NCBI RefSeq assembly: GCF_027595985.1
Contig: NC_073304.1
Span: forward strand, 218,186,000 to 218,249,999
DNA from: Sorex araneus
Lineage: Eukaryota > Chordata > Mammalia > Eulipotyphla > Soricidae
Reading direction: 5' to 3'
Length of the DNA: 64,000 nucleotides
The translations under genes and the position numbers were made by a program. Shown here in pieces: positions 21,703 through 32,900 of the stretch. The notes below the pieces were generated by a model that searched no databases, was not told the DNA's origin, and saw only the letters and a program-made list of their open reading frames with translations. The stretch's first letter is position 1. Every line of letters begins with the position of its first letter.

Positions 21703-21957
21703 TGTAGCACTGTAGCACTGTTATTATCCCGTTTTTCATTGATTTGCTCGAACAGGCACCAGTAACATCTCCATTGTGAGACTTGTCATTACTGTTTTTG
21801 GCATATTGAATACGCCATGGATAGCTTGCCAGGCTCTGCCATGCAGGCTGGATACTTTCGGTAGCTTGCCTGGGTCTCTGAGAGGGACGGAGGAATCGAA
21901 CCTGGGTTGGCCATGTGAAAGGCAAACACCCTACCCTCTGTGCTATTGCTCCAGTCC
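21703..21957 (-). mobile_element. Type A SINE with target-site duplication
   Basis: Inverted type A copy with its degraded tandem tail at the left (tgtagcactgtagcactg). The 11-bp duplication AATTTAGAAGA flanks it at 21692-21702 and 21958-21968. Confidence 0.93.
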
Positions 21958-22440
21958 AATTTAGAAGAAAGATTTGCAATTCAGTTTGAGGAATACTGCC
22001 CATAAATATGAACATTTTTTGATGCAGGCTGTCTGTGAAACATGAAATTAAGTTTTAACAACAGGTTCTTAGGAAAATAGCAGGTAATGTAGTCAAGTCA
22101 AGTCATCTCCTACATGTGCTTCGTGGGGCTTACTGGATGGTCAGACTTAGCTTTGACAAGGTTTAGCAGAGGGAATTGTGACATGACTGTTAATTTTGAA
22201 GCAGGTGGATAGGACAGATGAGGAAGATTGAGATGTGAGAACAAATGCCCCACAGGTAAAATAAGTTCAATCTATATGTGGTCTCCGGTGCGCAGGCTCT
22301 CTGTGAACTGTAGAATCTAGTTGTGAGCATCCAGGAAGGTATCTAAGCCTGATAGAATTCCACGGGCCTTCTGAGGGTCAGGGTACATGGTTCCACTGAG
22401 AGGAGCTCCCACTTAATGGATTTTGAGAAATAAAGACAGG

Positions 22441-22600
22441 GGGCCAGGGAGCTAACTCAGAAGTGAAGGGTATGCTCTGAATGTGCAAGGCTCCAAGTTT
22501 GATCTCTGGTTCCTGCTTGCATTCCCCTTCCTCAGCACTGCTAGGTCTAGCATTGGTGGTTCCTGAGAAATGCTAGGTGTGGCCCTAGGGGATCCCAACC
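22441..22600 (+). mobile_element. Type B SINE, diverged
   Basis: Direct-orientation remnant 'gggccagggagctaactcagaag', with 'caagtttgatctctggttcc' and 'tgctaggtgtggcccta'. Confidence 0.55.
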
Positions 22601-24230
22601 CTGCTGGGCCAGATCAACACTACACTGAACATCAGTTCTGGTTAAATAACTATAGTTGAGTTGACCTCCAGGACCACCAAGCTCCACTTGGGAGCTGTCT
22701 ACCTCAACCCCACACAAAATGATTGCACAGAAGCTCTGCCATCACACTGGATTCCTAAGTCTCAATGGTGGCTGTGGATGTTTATCTTTGTGTGGATCTG
22801 GTGCTGGGTTCTTTTTCCTTATAACCTAAGGCTGAACTTTATGCCACAGACACTTTGTGTTCGTAGGGTCTTGGTTTATTAATACATATTTTTCAAGGAT
22901 GAGTTATCACTAGCAAACTCTCACAGCACATGTATTATATTTTGATGTCCAAGGTTCTATAAAGGCTGCGTTGTTTGATGTTTGCCACTATTTTAAGCAA
23001 AGAAGGGTAGGAAAAGCTCAGAACAATTTCTCAATGTATCTGGCACACATGTTTAGGGGTACTTAACGTTGCTGTCAAGGGTAATGTAGAACAGGACTTT
23101 ATGATCAAGACTTATGTGGGTTGAGTGGACAGGCTGGTAGCTACACACACTTTTTCAAAATAAATATAGATTGGTGAAATGAGCTGTCAGGAGGACCATG
23201 GGTCTTGGGAGTCTGGAGTAATTAAGGAGCAATATATTGGCTCTGGGGAACTGACTCTAATGTTGACACATAATGTTTCCGGGCAATTTGATCTGTACCA
23301 ATAATTCTTTTTGTTTCTGACTGCAGGACTCATTTACTTAATAAGTCATTTGAGACTTTATTAAAGGTTTATCTTGGGGCTTTTAAAAAAAGCATAGCAT
23401 TTACGGTGGTGGGTTTAGTTATCAGTTATGTTTATTGACCATAATAAGTATGACATTCAGCCAGAATTTAGCTTCTTAATCTCTAACTCAAATTATTTCC
23501 TTCCTCTCAACATCACATTGACAGAGTGCCTTTCCAAGGTCAAAATAGAACAACCATCTAGAGAAATTAACCCTCGAAGCAGCCATCAATTATTGAAGAG
23601 AAGAAATGGAAACCCATCCTTCCGAGCTGTCACTTGCTCATGCTAACACTATAATTCTTAGTCTGCTTTGTCAGAATCATCATGAGACTTTCCCCTCTGT
23701 ATTCAAGGAAACTTTAGCATTTTTTAAAGGTAGAATTTGAATGAAATCTCTTTTGGTAGAATTACAAGGATCTGTATGTGGACTATGCCTCTTATACATT
23801 TTGATCAAAATGAACTTAGCAAGTAGGTTGTCTGTTATTTCAAAGCTCTGGAGCTTTAAACTTGTACTGAAGAAATTTATATTCACAGGAGATAAACCTC
23901 CAAGGAAAACTGCTGCCACAGAATCTTCCTTTTGGAATAAAATTTTATTTTGCAGAGGAAAGAAAAATAAAGTTGAAAAAAAGACCTCACATATAAGCCT
24001 GATTAAAAATAATTGCTCTTTCCTTTGAAGATTGTTTCCAAGTTCATGCCTTTTTATGTAAAATTCATTGCTAATTAAGAACAATTTTTCTGTTTTCTCT
24101 TTAGAAGACTATATTCTATGTGCTACTCTGACATAGTTATAATAATTGAAGCACAATGTTTGTGTATACACACCTGTATGTGTTTAATAATCTATATGAG
24201 CAGTGTTTAGATGTGTTTATTTATTTTTAT
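22601..24230. other. Intergenic sequence, no feature recognised
   Basis: About 1.6 kb without recognisable gene or repeat. Open frames are short on both strands. Confidence 0.6.
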
Positions 24231-24239
24231 TTTATTATT

Positions 24240-24313
24240 TATTTGTTTGGGGCCGTGAGTCACATCCAGAAGTACTTAGGGCTTATTCCTGGCTTTGCAT
24301 TCAGGGATTTCTA
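24240..24313 (-). mobile_element. Type B SINE, 3' fragment
   Basis: The text 'ggggccgtgagtcacatccagaagtacttagggcttattcctggctttg' is the inverted 3' half of type B. Confidence 0.65.
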
Positions 24314-24487
24314 AGCTTCCATTTATTAATAAATAAATACATCTCAAAAATTGAGAAGAAAGAATACAAGAACTTATTTGTCTTGCTATGCGGATAGATA
24401 AAGGGCACCACCCCAAATTATCTGATGTCTCTTTTGCCCCTATTGCTACACAGGTCACTCTACTTATGTTGTTCGCATCAAATCCAG

Positions 24488-24700
24488 GGCAACTCAACAC
24501 TGCGGCTCTGAATTTGAATCCTCCCTGGACCACTTGCTGTGTCACTGTAGTAAAAGTCTGAACCTCTGTGAGCCTCACTCCCTTCAAAGCGGGGGATAAA
24601 AACAGCAGCCTCACCCAGGAGGAGGATTCGCTGTGAGGACCGAGGCAAAGCATGGAGCACAGCCCCTCACACGCAGGCAGGACTCTGGCAGCTGGAGCCG
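24488..24700 (+). mobile_element. MIR (ancient mammalian SINE)
   Basis: 'ctgaatttgaatcctccctggaccacttgctgtgtcactg', 'aacctctgtgagcctcact' and 'ctgtgaggaccgaggc' follow the MIR consensus in order. Confidence 0.75.
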
Positions 24701-25068
24701 TGATCGAAGCAGTGACTGGAGAAAAGTGCAGGAACTGTAGCCATGGAGCTGATGACAGAAGAGAGTGACTCATGTGCATGTTTGGCATGGACCAGAGGGG
24801 CTGAGCTAGTCACATCACACCAGCAATACAGAGTGAGCCCACCTGCCAAAGCACAAAGAAGGAAAGAAATGAAAGAGAAGACAGAAAAGAAAATGAAAGA
24901 ACAACCAGTGGCTGTGAAATGTAGACATGACCTTTGGGATTGGGAGAAGGAGAAGCTGTAAATCTTCTCCATAGAGCCTGGAGACAGCAGCTCCCTAAGG
25001 ATAACTTAGCTATTGGACTCTGTGTGGGACAGTGGGCAGAGAAAGATGCATGGGACAAGCTCCTGGGG

Positions 25069-25092
25069 TGTGTGGGTGTGTGTGTGTGTGTC

Positions 25093-25153
<61 letters not shown>
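25069..25153. repeat. (TG)n then (GA)n microsatellite
   Basis: A short TG run to about 25090 and a near-perfect GA run at 25096-25153. This produces spurious RERE/SLSL open frames. Confidence 0.95.
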
Positions 25154-25157
<4 letters not shown>

Positions 25158-25364
25158 AGGAGCATGTGATGGAAAGAGCCAGAGAAGTATCCTGGAGGTG
25201 GTGAATGCCAACCAGTTGGCAGGTTGGTTCCTGCCCAGGTGATGTCCAGGCCACACACACAACCTGCCACCAACACTGTGTTTAGGGTGGGGAGAATGAA
25301 TGCGGGAGAGAATGGAGACGCCCCAAAGCAGTGCCACCCAACTTTCTACATCAAACGACATTAA

Positions 25365-25505
25365 AAGAGATAATACAGGGGTGAAGGCTCTTGCCTCACC
25401 TGGGCTGACCCCAGCTTGATTTCCGTGAGCTCAGAGCTGGGTCATTCTGTGAGTAGGCCTTGGATTCGATCAGGTATGGCCCCAACACTTCCTGCCCCTA
25501 TAAAT
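25365..25505 (+). mobile_element. Type B SINE, diverged
   Basis: 'agataatacaggggtgaaggctcttgcctc' with a degraded B box and a 'gcaggtatggcccc'-like end in type B order. Confidence 0.5.
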
Positions 25506-25969
25506 GTAAAACAGAAATAGATGGAATCAAGTTTTTTAAAAAGTAAACTATTTAAACTGACATCAAAAATATAATCAGTAAAAATATTAATGAGCTATTT
25601 AATATTTTTAACTAGTAAACTGTTTTGAGTGCTGCTGGTGTCCATTTAGAAAGCCAAAATGAAGCACTCATAAGGTACAAGTAGTGTGGCTTCGCTAATG
25701 GACAGGACAGCTCTGGAGCTCGAGGACTTCATGTGGGAGTAGCCCCAGGGAGGTGACCCTGGGTGAGTCAGCACAGTGGAGACAGGCTGCCCTGGACTGG
25801 GAAAGCCTGTCACCGCAGATCCCACGCCCTCTCCTCTCATTGGATTTACACTGTCCACTTTCTTATCAGAGATCAGTCCATGGTTTATCAGATTCAGACC
25901 CAAGGTGGGCTCAGGATAGCCCTGGTTGGAATCATCTGGGTATTATTCATCAGAAGCTTGAGATATTTT

Positions 25970-26075
25970 AGAAAAAAGAAGGAGAAAGGAGAAGAAGGAG
26001 AGGGAGGAGGAGAAGGAAGAGGAGAAAGAGCAAGAGAAGGAGAAAAAGAACAAGAAGAGAAAGAAGAGGAAGAAG
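25970..26075. repeat. Purine-rich (GAA/GGA)n stretch
   Basis: Almost pure A/G sequence of about 100 bp, imperfect. Confidence 0.85.
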
Positions 26076-26138
26076 ACTTTTTATTGAACTCTGTAATGAA
26101 TGACACCTTCATTCTCACTATTGATAATCTTTTCTAAT

Positions 26139-26148
26139 GTGTGTTTTG

Positions 26149-26196
<48 letters not shown>

Positions 26197-26285
26197 AGGG
26201 AAATCAACATCATTCTATGATTGACTTGTACCCCTGGCCCCAACACATACATACGTATACACACACACACACACACACACACACA
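26139..26285. repeat. (GT)n and (CA)n microsatellites
   Basis: GT run at about 26151-26191 and CA run at about 26260-26285, separated by about 70 bp. Confidence 0.93.
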
Positions 26286-26299
26286 AATATACATTTGTT

Positions 26300-26450
26300 G
26301 TCATTTATGATAGATACTCCAGCAGTGCTTTTGGACCTCTGAGTCAAACCTGTTTGTACTTGAGGGGACATGTGTTATCGGAACTTGAACCTAGGATATC
26401 GCACACGCAAAGGATGTGCTTTACCATGTGAGCCCTATTCCTGACCCTGG
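26300..26450 (-). mobile_element. Type B SINE, diverged
   Basis: Inverted remnant with 'tcggaacttgaacctaggat' at the B-box position and 'catgtgagccctattcctgaccc' at the head. Confidence 0.5.
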
Positions 26451-26997
26451 CATATGTGTGTCCGAGTCTTTCCCTCGGGCAGACTTCAGACTTTGGCAGG
26501 AACGGGGCTTGCTCTGCTGTCACTGCACTGTAGTGTGTCATCATTTTTCAACAAGAGATTCTGTAGGTCCGGTCTGCACTGGGTCTCGTAAAGGAGACAG
26601 CTGGTCCTGCCCTCCCTGAAGATGAACTGAACATTCACTTGCTGGCCTCAGAAAGTAAATGGGTTCTATAGGTTCCTGTTCTCACTCTCCCATATCCACA
26701 ATCTCTTGAGAGTCAAGGGAGGGAGTGGGGGAGAGGAAGGGAGAAATCTTGCCTCTGGAGGAAGTGGACCTCAATAATGCTTGGTTATCAGTGTTCTCAA
26801 GTTTGATGTCAATGTAGGTCGAGTGCTGTAACTATGCAACCAAACACCATTCACCATGGGACAAAGGGTGTTTCTGAATCAACATGTATAAACAGACCCA
26901 CCCTTCCAGCATCTCCACCAGGTACTGTCTGATAGAGCTCGGGGGCGTCTGGACGTGCCAGCATGTTTGGTTGGGTCAACCCTGTTGGAAGTTTCAT

Positions 26998-27093
26998 CTG
27001 GCTGAGGGAAAGGGGCGGTATACCCAGGATATTGGTGGTGGGGAATGGGCACTGGTGGAGGGATGGGTGTTTGATCATTGTGAGATTGTAACC
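26998..27093 (+). mobile_element. L1 3'UTR, left part, split by an LTR insertion
   Basis: Matches the L1 3' end at 985-1070 ('ggatattggtggtggggaatgggcactggtgg', 'tgtttgatcattgtgagattgtaacc') and continues at 28147. Confidence 0.9.
27088..27093. repeat. LTR target-site duplication, left copy
   Basis: GTAACC, repeated at 28141-28146. Confidence 0.9.
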
Positions 27094-28140
27094 TGTAGGA
27101 TTACATAGCCTCAGGTAGTTTAGGTTTATTGGGTTACTCCCATTACGGTGCTCCCATTCCTCTGTGTTTGTTTGTAGCTTCTTTCTTAGTGTTCTGTTGA
27201 CTTGTAAATATTGTTTTTCTCTTCTCCTTGAGTCCTTTGCATAATTTATTCAGATCCATGTCCTTTTTGCATGGACACAGGAAGACTTAGCAAATGCCAT
27301 GTTTTTGTAACCTGGGAGTCATTTGACTCTACATGGTATTTTCTTTCTGGGCATCTGTTCTCTCAACCTAAGCCTCAGCTCCCTTACTTCCTAGCACCCC
27401 CAAAAGCAGGGTCCCGACGAGGGACTAGATGGACCTAGGACAAGCGGTGAGTTGTGTGCTACCCTGGCATCGAGATGGGCCTGGCCAAAGTGCCTAATGC
27501 TTAACTATAAGTTAAAAGCTTGATCATGGACAAATGTTGTCATGATCCAAACAGTGATAACTAGATTTGGACCCTGCTAGGGGGAGGAATGATTAATCTG
27601 GCCTGAGTGCTGGAGTCTGAGTCTGTGGCAAGATGTTGCCAAGAGAGCTGCTTTGCAAGCCTCAATGTATCTCTTGCTATGTCCATGCAAAAATAACTAG
27701 TATTAAGATGTTAATGAGTGTTTGGAATGAGAGGAGAAAAAATCCTTAAGAGGTATCTTGCAAAGGACTTTGGAATGCCTGGCTCCAGGAAGGGCTTTCT
27801 TACGTTGATTTTGCTACCTGGCTGGGGGGTGTAGCCTAGAGGGCAAGGTGGGAGAGACAAGTAGGAAGAGAGAGAGAGGGGATCCAGACAGGCGGCAGTA
27901 GATCCAGAGAGAGGACGGAGCTGGGAGTGTGGGAGATGAGAAAGATGGAAGATTGAATAAACGGTAACTAATCAGCAACCAGCTTGGTCCTCGATCTTCC
28001 TTCACCTGTCCTTGGCCAATAGCCGTCCTGATCCAGCCCATACACAGCGGTTCCAGAGCACCAAAAACGGGGGGGTGAGACAGAGCCGCTCGGAGAGCCT
28101 GCAAGTGCACATGCCCATTGGCGAGCTTCAGTTTTTTACA
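27094..28140 (+). mobile_element. Solo LTR of an endogenous retrovirus (1,047 bp)
   Basis: Starts TGTAGGATTAC and ends TTTTTTACA, so TGTA...TACA terminal inverted ends. Perfect 6-bp duplications flank it and it sits inside an L1 3'UTR whose two halves match continuous L1 copies elsewhere. An AATAAA at 27956-27961 fits the end of U3/R, followed by about 180 bp of R-U5. No internal retroviral genes are present, so it is a solo LTR left by recombination. The plus orientation follows from the AATAAA. A diverged relative lies at 31603. Confidence 0.88.
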
Positions 28141-28200
28141 GTAACCCAAACATGAAACCTTGTAACTATCTCAGTGATTTAATAAACATTTTTTTTAAAG
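28141..28200 (+). mobile_element. L1 3'UTR, right part, with LTR target-site duplication
   Basis: After the duplicated GTAACC (28141-28146) the L1 end resumes 'caaacatgaaaccttgtaac' then 'tctcagtgatttaataaac' and a T/A-rich end. Confidence 0.88.
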
Positions 28201-28359
28201 GCATACACTTGTTTCAATTTTGTTCAAAGTCTTAATAACAGGTGAAAACATTGGTGGTTTGAGTGCTCAGACCTGGAATGAGCTTTGAGTCAGCTGAAAT
28301 ATTTTGTTTCTGTCTCTCCAGTAACCTAGTTCAAATCTCCTTCAAATAAGAAGCAAACT

Positions 28360-28522
28360 GAGGCTGAAGAGACAGTCCAGAGGGCATGTCACTTGCCTGG
28401 CATGGGGCTGACCCAGATTCTATCTCCAGTACCCCTGAGTCCTGCCAGGAGTGACTTGAATGCAGAGCCAGGAGTAAGCCCTGAGCACTGTTGGGTGTAG
28501 CCCCCAATGAAAAATAAATCAG
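28360..28522 (+). mobile_element. Type B SINE
   Basis: 'gaggctgaagagacagtccagagggc', 'cctggcatggggctgaccc' and 'gaatgcagagccaggagtaagccctgagc' in type B order, ending 'gggtgtagccccc' and an A-rich tail. Confidence 0.82.
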
Positions 28523-29940
28523 TAAATAATTTCAGTAAAGAAGTAAATAACTTCAGTCAGAGTCATCCAGTTGGTACAATATGGGTTGCCTTAAACGCAG
28601 TATTAGGACATTAGCATGAGCTGATGTTGGAAGGGACCCCAGACCTGACCTGCTCAGTGTCTGCATTTTCAAAGTATGTCTTAATGCCTTGCCTGCCTAT
28701 TGAAGTTGGAAAAGTGTTGTGTGCTTGCTTAGTAGCTCATTGGCTGGGCTGGTGTGTGGGTGGGCCAGGGGAGGCATTCACAGGACAGAAGCTTCTTGGA
28801 GAGACTGGGGAACCGAAGATTCTGGAGTTGTGGTCTCCAGCGGGGCAGCGGCTGCCTTCCCAGGCAATGTATGACAAATACAGAGTCTTGGGCCCTGAGT
28901 CAGAGACTGGAGCTCGGACACAGCCACCTGTGCCTGGGAACTTCCAGAAGATTCCGGTGCAGGCAAAACTGGCAAGCAGACGTTTCCGCAGGGCGCACAT
29001 TGCAGTTCAGTGTTCGCTTTTGTGCAGCGGAGCCCAGTGTGGGCTCTGAGGTTCTGTAAGACCTGGCAGTAAGTCATGCTGCTCGAACTGTTGGCTCTCT
29101 GTCAGTTGAAACACATTCATTTTCTTTTCCAAGGTAATTTGGACAAGAGAAGGAGGCAGAAAAAGGCACTCAAACATCACTGGAGTGAAACAAACTGGGA
29201 GCGAGGAACTCAGGGCACTGCCCTTTGGAAGGCATGCCTCCCTTCCATTGGTGCAACAGTGCTGACAGTCTCATCTGGGGCCACACCTGCATCCAGAAGC
29301 TGCTGTTTCTTATCTTCAAGCGGCAGTGGGGCCCATGTTCTACACTCACAACCCCTCCGGTGGCAGGCCTGGGTATTCAGGATTCCCAGGATTCCCAGCC
29401 TTGCAGGAGAAGCGGACCGACCAGTAGATTTAAGTCCGTGTGCAGGGGCAAAGTGGAGACACAGAGGAGTGGATGACACAAGGATGGAACTCAAAGAAGC
29501 CCCGGAGTAGCCTGGATGTGGTCACACTCCCGAGCAGCATTCAGGGGAGAATAGATTGACTTTCCAGGTCACCCCAAGAAGCAGCTCAGGGGAGGTAGCT
29601 CTGTGAGGGAGGAAAGTGAAGGTGGGTGGGGGGCGGGGTCTGGTTGAAGAGTAACTGGCTGGGCCTCTCTGGAATGGTGGGAGAGGGACAGTTCAGGGCA
29701 AAGGATCAGGAGTGAGGGTGGGGGAGAGTAGGGGATGTGTGGTGTGGGCTAGAGCTGGAGCTGAGGGAGGAGGGAGAGTGTGGGGAAAGGTCAGAGTACA
29801 CAGAATGACTCATCTCTCAAGAATGGGTGCTGATACTACTTTACACGTAAGGAAAGTCCTGCAGTTTGTTGCTGAGTGGATGATGAGTCGGAAGTGTGCC
29901 CCAGGGGTGCCCATAGGACTGGGAAGGGAACACTGACCAG
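28523..29940. other. Intergenic G+C-richer unique sequence, no gene supported
   Basis: Frames up to 144 codons exist on both strands, but no family resemblance, splice structure or conserved motif was seen. 29600-29790 is G-rich. Confidence 0.55.
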
Positions 29941-29989
29941 TAAGACAGTGGTGAAGTGTCACTCGGGGGGGGGGTGCTGGAAGGGGGTG

Positions 29990-30190
29990 AAGTGCTGTAT
30001 ATGAGGCTCTAAAGGAGAAAAAAAAGTGCCTGCTACGGAGGCAGTCGGGGGAGGGAGAGGAAACCGGACATTGGTGGAGAGAAGCGAGCATGGGTGAAGG
30101 GATCAGTGTCGGAACTTGGTATGGTTGAAACTCATTCAGGAATAACTTTGTAAATCACAATGACTCAAAACACACACACACACACACAAA
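29990..30190 (+). mobile_element. Probable L1-type 3' end with (CA)n tail
   Basis: 'ggacattggtggagagaagc', 'gaagggatcagtgtcggaac' and 'gaataactttgtaaatcacaatgactc' resemble an L1 3'UTR subtype. A CA run at 30170-30198 replaces the A-tail. Confidence 0.5.
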
Positions 30191-30293
30191 CACACAAACC
30201 CCAGAAGAATGGGCTATGTTAACAGTGTCAAAGTGGTTAAACTGGATCCTGGAGGAATCTCAGACAACTTAAAGAAGTTAGTCCAGGAACCTG

Positions 30294-30540
30294 CACTGTA
30301 GCACTGTTGTCCCATTGTTCATTGATTTGCTCGAGGGGGCACCAGTAATGTCTCCAGTGTGAGACTTGTTATTACTGTTTTTGGCATATTGAATGCACCA
30401 CGTGTAGCTTGCCAGGCTCTGCCATGCTAGCGAAATTCTCTTGGTAGCTTGCCGGGCTTTCTGAAAGGGACAGAGGAATCGAACCCGGGTCGGCTGTGTG
30501 CAAGGCAAACACCCTACCCGCTATGCTATGGTTCCAGCCC
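30294..30540 (-). mobile_element. Type A SINE with target-site duplication
   Basis: Inverted type A copy: degraded tail 'tgtagcactgttgtccc' at left and tRNA head at right. The 11-bp duplication CCAGGAACCTG flanks it at 30283-30293 and 30541-30551. Confidence 0.92.
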
Positions 30541-30551
30541 CCAGGAACCTG

Positions 30552-31602
30552 ATCCTTTGAAATAGGTACATGGATCATACTTCATAATCTCTGATTTTAA
30601 ATGATCTCCCTGGCTTTCCAAGGATTTTTTTATTGCAATCTTTGAGAGGGTAGGGTAGTATTCTTGGGCACACAGGCATGTAGGTTTGCACGCAGAGAAA
30701 TTAAACTGAGAGCGCTGAAGAATAGGCACGTGTGAGGGCTCAGAGTGAGGCCCCTAACACCTCCCAAGTAGAGGAGTTCCTGGGAGCGAGGAACTCAGGC
30801 AGCCTGGGACTCGGGGCTTCAGCATTACATGGGTCCTGGGGCTGCCCCATCACTGAAAGCCTGAGAGCCTTGTGCCCTCCAGTATTTGCCTCACCTGCTC
30901 TCCAGGACTCCCCTAAATATACAGCAGAGCAGGGAGCTAGCTGGGGACTACCGCTATTGGGGGGCAGAAGCAGTCTTTGTATCCTTAGAACGAGACCCTT
31001 CAAGTCTAGTCCAAGACTTGGCCTTTGTCCTCCAAAGATCCTGAACAATTTCTCTGATGTCTAAGTTTGGAGGCACATTAACCACCAGGCAAAGGTGTTG
31101 TGTATGACAGACAAGGACAAGTGACAAATGACAGAGTCTCTGATGAGTGGGGTCTACGACACTCGCTCCTTCAGCTCTTGCTCAGTCGTGAATACACTGG
31201 TCACATCTCTGAAATCACATCTCTGAAATCCTGGACCTTTGTCAATGGAAGTTTTAGGGTCCAAGAAGCAATGAAAGGCACATCTTGAGATCTCCAGCCC
31301 ATCTCCTCCATAGTAAGAACAGGGGCATTGAGTGTTTGCCCACAGCCCCAGGCACCAATAATCTGTTAAGGAGGTGCTTTAGCCCAGCAATGCCCAGTGG
31401 TGAAACCCCCAGAAGGGCCATCTGAACAAGTGGTTGGAATACCCTACGCTCAGAGCACGTCTCAGGGGAGGCTGGCACCAGCATCACACAACCCATAGAC
31501 GCTGGTTCATAATGAATGTAGGAAGGCCTAGAAGCGTCCACTTGTGTTGGATTCTAGTTTTAAGCATTTTAGGCTTAACATTAGGTTGCCCTTTCTTCCT
31601 CC
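30552..31602. other. Intergenic unique sequence, no feature recognised
   Basis: No gene or repeat could be supported. Confidence 0.6.
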
Positions 31603-32900
31603 TGCAGAGAGCTCAGGTTAATTGAATTACACCCACTCTAGTGCTCCAGTGGGCACACCCAATTCCATCGGGGCACTCCCAATCCTTTGCGTTTAACTTT
31701 AACCTCTCCTTTGTGTTCTACTCCCCTTGTTAGTCACAAATACCTCCAAATCAGACACGGTAGCTTGTAAAGTCTAACCTTCTGATGGCTCTGGATTTTA
31801 TACATGTAAGTGAAATATTGCCTTTCACTTTCCTTTATGCCCTTTGCATATTTTTATTTTAGAAAAATGTCCTTTTTGTATAGACCAGGAAGGCAGTCCT
31901 ATGCTTTTGTAATATAGGAATTATGTGACTCTAAAATATTTACTCCCAGGCATCTGTCACATTTACTTGACTTAAGCCTCAGTTGCCCTTAGATTGACCT
32001 TAGTTCCTTCCCTATACCCTGAAATGTAGGTCCTGCCGAGGTACTTGAATAGACCTGGGGCAAGCCGTAAGCTACTTTGGCTTTGACATGGGGCAGCCTC
32101 AGGTGCCTTATACTTACTAAGTATGTAAGTTAAGAGCATAGTTATGGAATAAACTCTGAGAACCCAAATAGAAGTAATTGGATATGAATTCTGTTGAGGT
32201 GAGGAAAAACTAAGCTGGCCTGAGAACTGTAGTCTGGGAAATATAGTGAGATACCCCCAGGAAAAGCCACCCTTTACCATAAGTCCAGAGACCACTTTAA
32301 GCTTAATCTAGGGTATAGATAAGAGTCTACATCTCTTACTGTGTTTATACAATATGATGAAAAATATTGTTAGGAAGTAAATTTAATATGATTGTTTAAA
32401 TGGATTTTGATTCGTCTCTCCCTCTCAGAGAGCCCGACAAGCTATCGAGAGTATCCCTCCCGCACGGCAGAGCCTGGCAAGCTACCCATGGTGTATTCGA
32501 TATGCCAAAAAACAATAAAGTCTCACAATGGAGACGTTACTGGTGCCCTCTCGAACAAATCGATGAGCAATGGGATGACAGTGACAGTGACCGTTTAAAT
32601 GGGTTACCAGTAAAGGAAAGGAGAAAGCAATATGCCCTTTAAGAGAATTCTGCTCTTGGGCAGATCTAGAAGGAATCTGGAGTGCTGGAGCCCCTAGTAG
32701 AAATCCCGTCCTTGGGTGGATTTCCTAGGAGAATTCCCCCTGAAGGAGGGGCTTTATGTTTGTTCATTGTTTATGTTAATGTTCAACCACACCTATATGT
32801 AATTGCTGCCCCCTAACCCTTCATGACTTCTCTATGGTAATGCTGATAAAGTTGAATAACATGCCACGGGTTACCAGCCTGTGAACCCATGCCTTTGTTC
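31603..32900 (+). mobile_element. Diverged LTR related to the 27094-28140 solo LTR, split by a SINE
   Basis: Collinear similarity to the solo LTR. Shared blocks include 'aatgtcctttttgtatagaccaggaag', 'gtaatataggaattatgtgactcta', 'ttgacttaagcctcagttgccctta', 'ggtcctgccgaggtacttgaatagacctggggcaag' and 'aagctggcctgagaactgtagtc'. The start is near a TG at 31603; the 3' end is not certain, and 32603-32900 is assigned only by position and a 'ttgaataa' motif. Confidence 0.65.
32404..32592 (+). mobile_element. 5'-truncated type A SINE nested in the LTR
   Basis: Lacks the tRNA head, starts in the 'gattcgtctctccctctcag' region and runs to the (GTGACA) tail. The duplication GTTTAAATGG flanks it at 32394-32403 and 32593-32602. 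Confidence 0.92.

Noticed and set aside
28624-29510. Several overlapping frames of 94-144 codons
   Set aside because: Moderately G+C-rich DNA open by chance on both strands, with no family resemblance.
27094-32900. A complete provirus bounded by the two related LTRs
   Set aside because: The LTRs are strongly diverged, only the first has a clear 6-bp duplication closing on itself, and no retroviral coding sequence lies between them.
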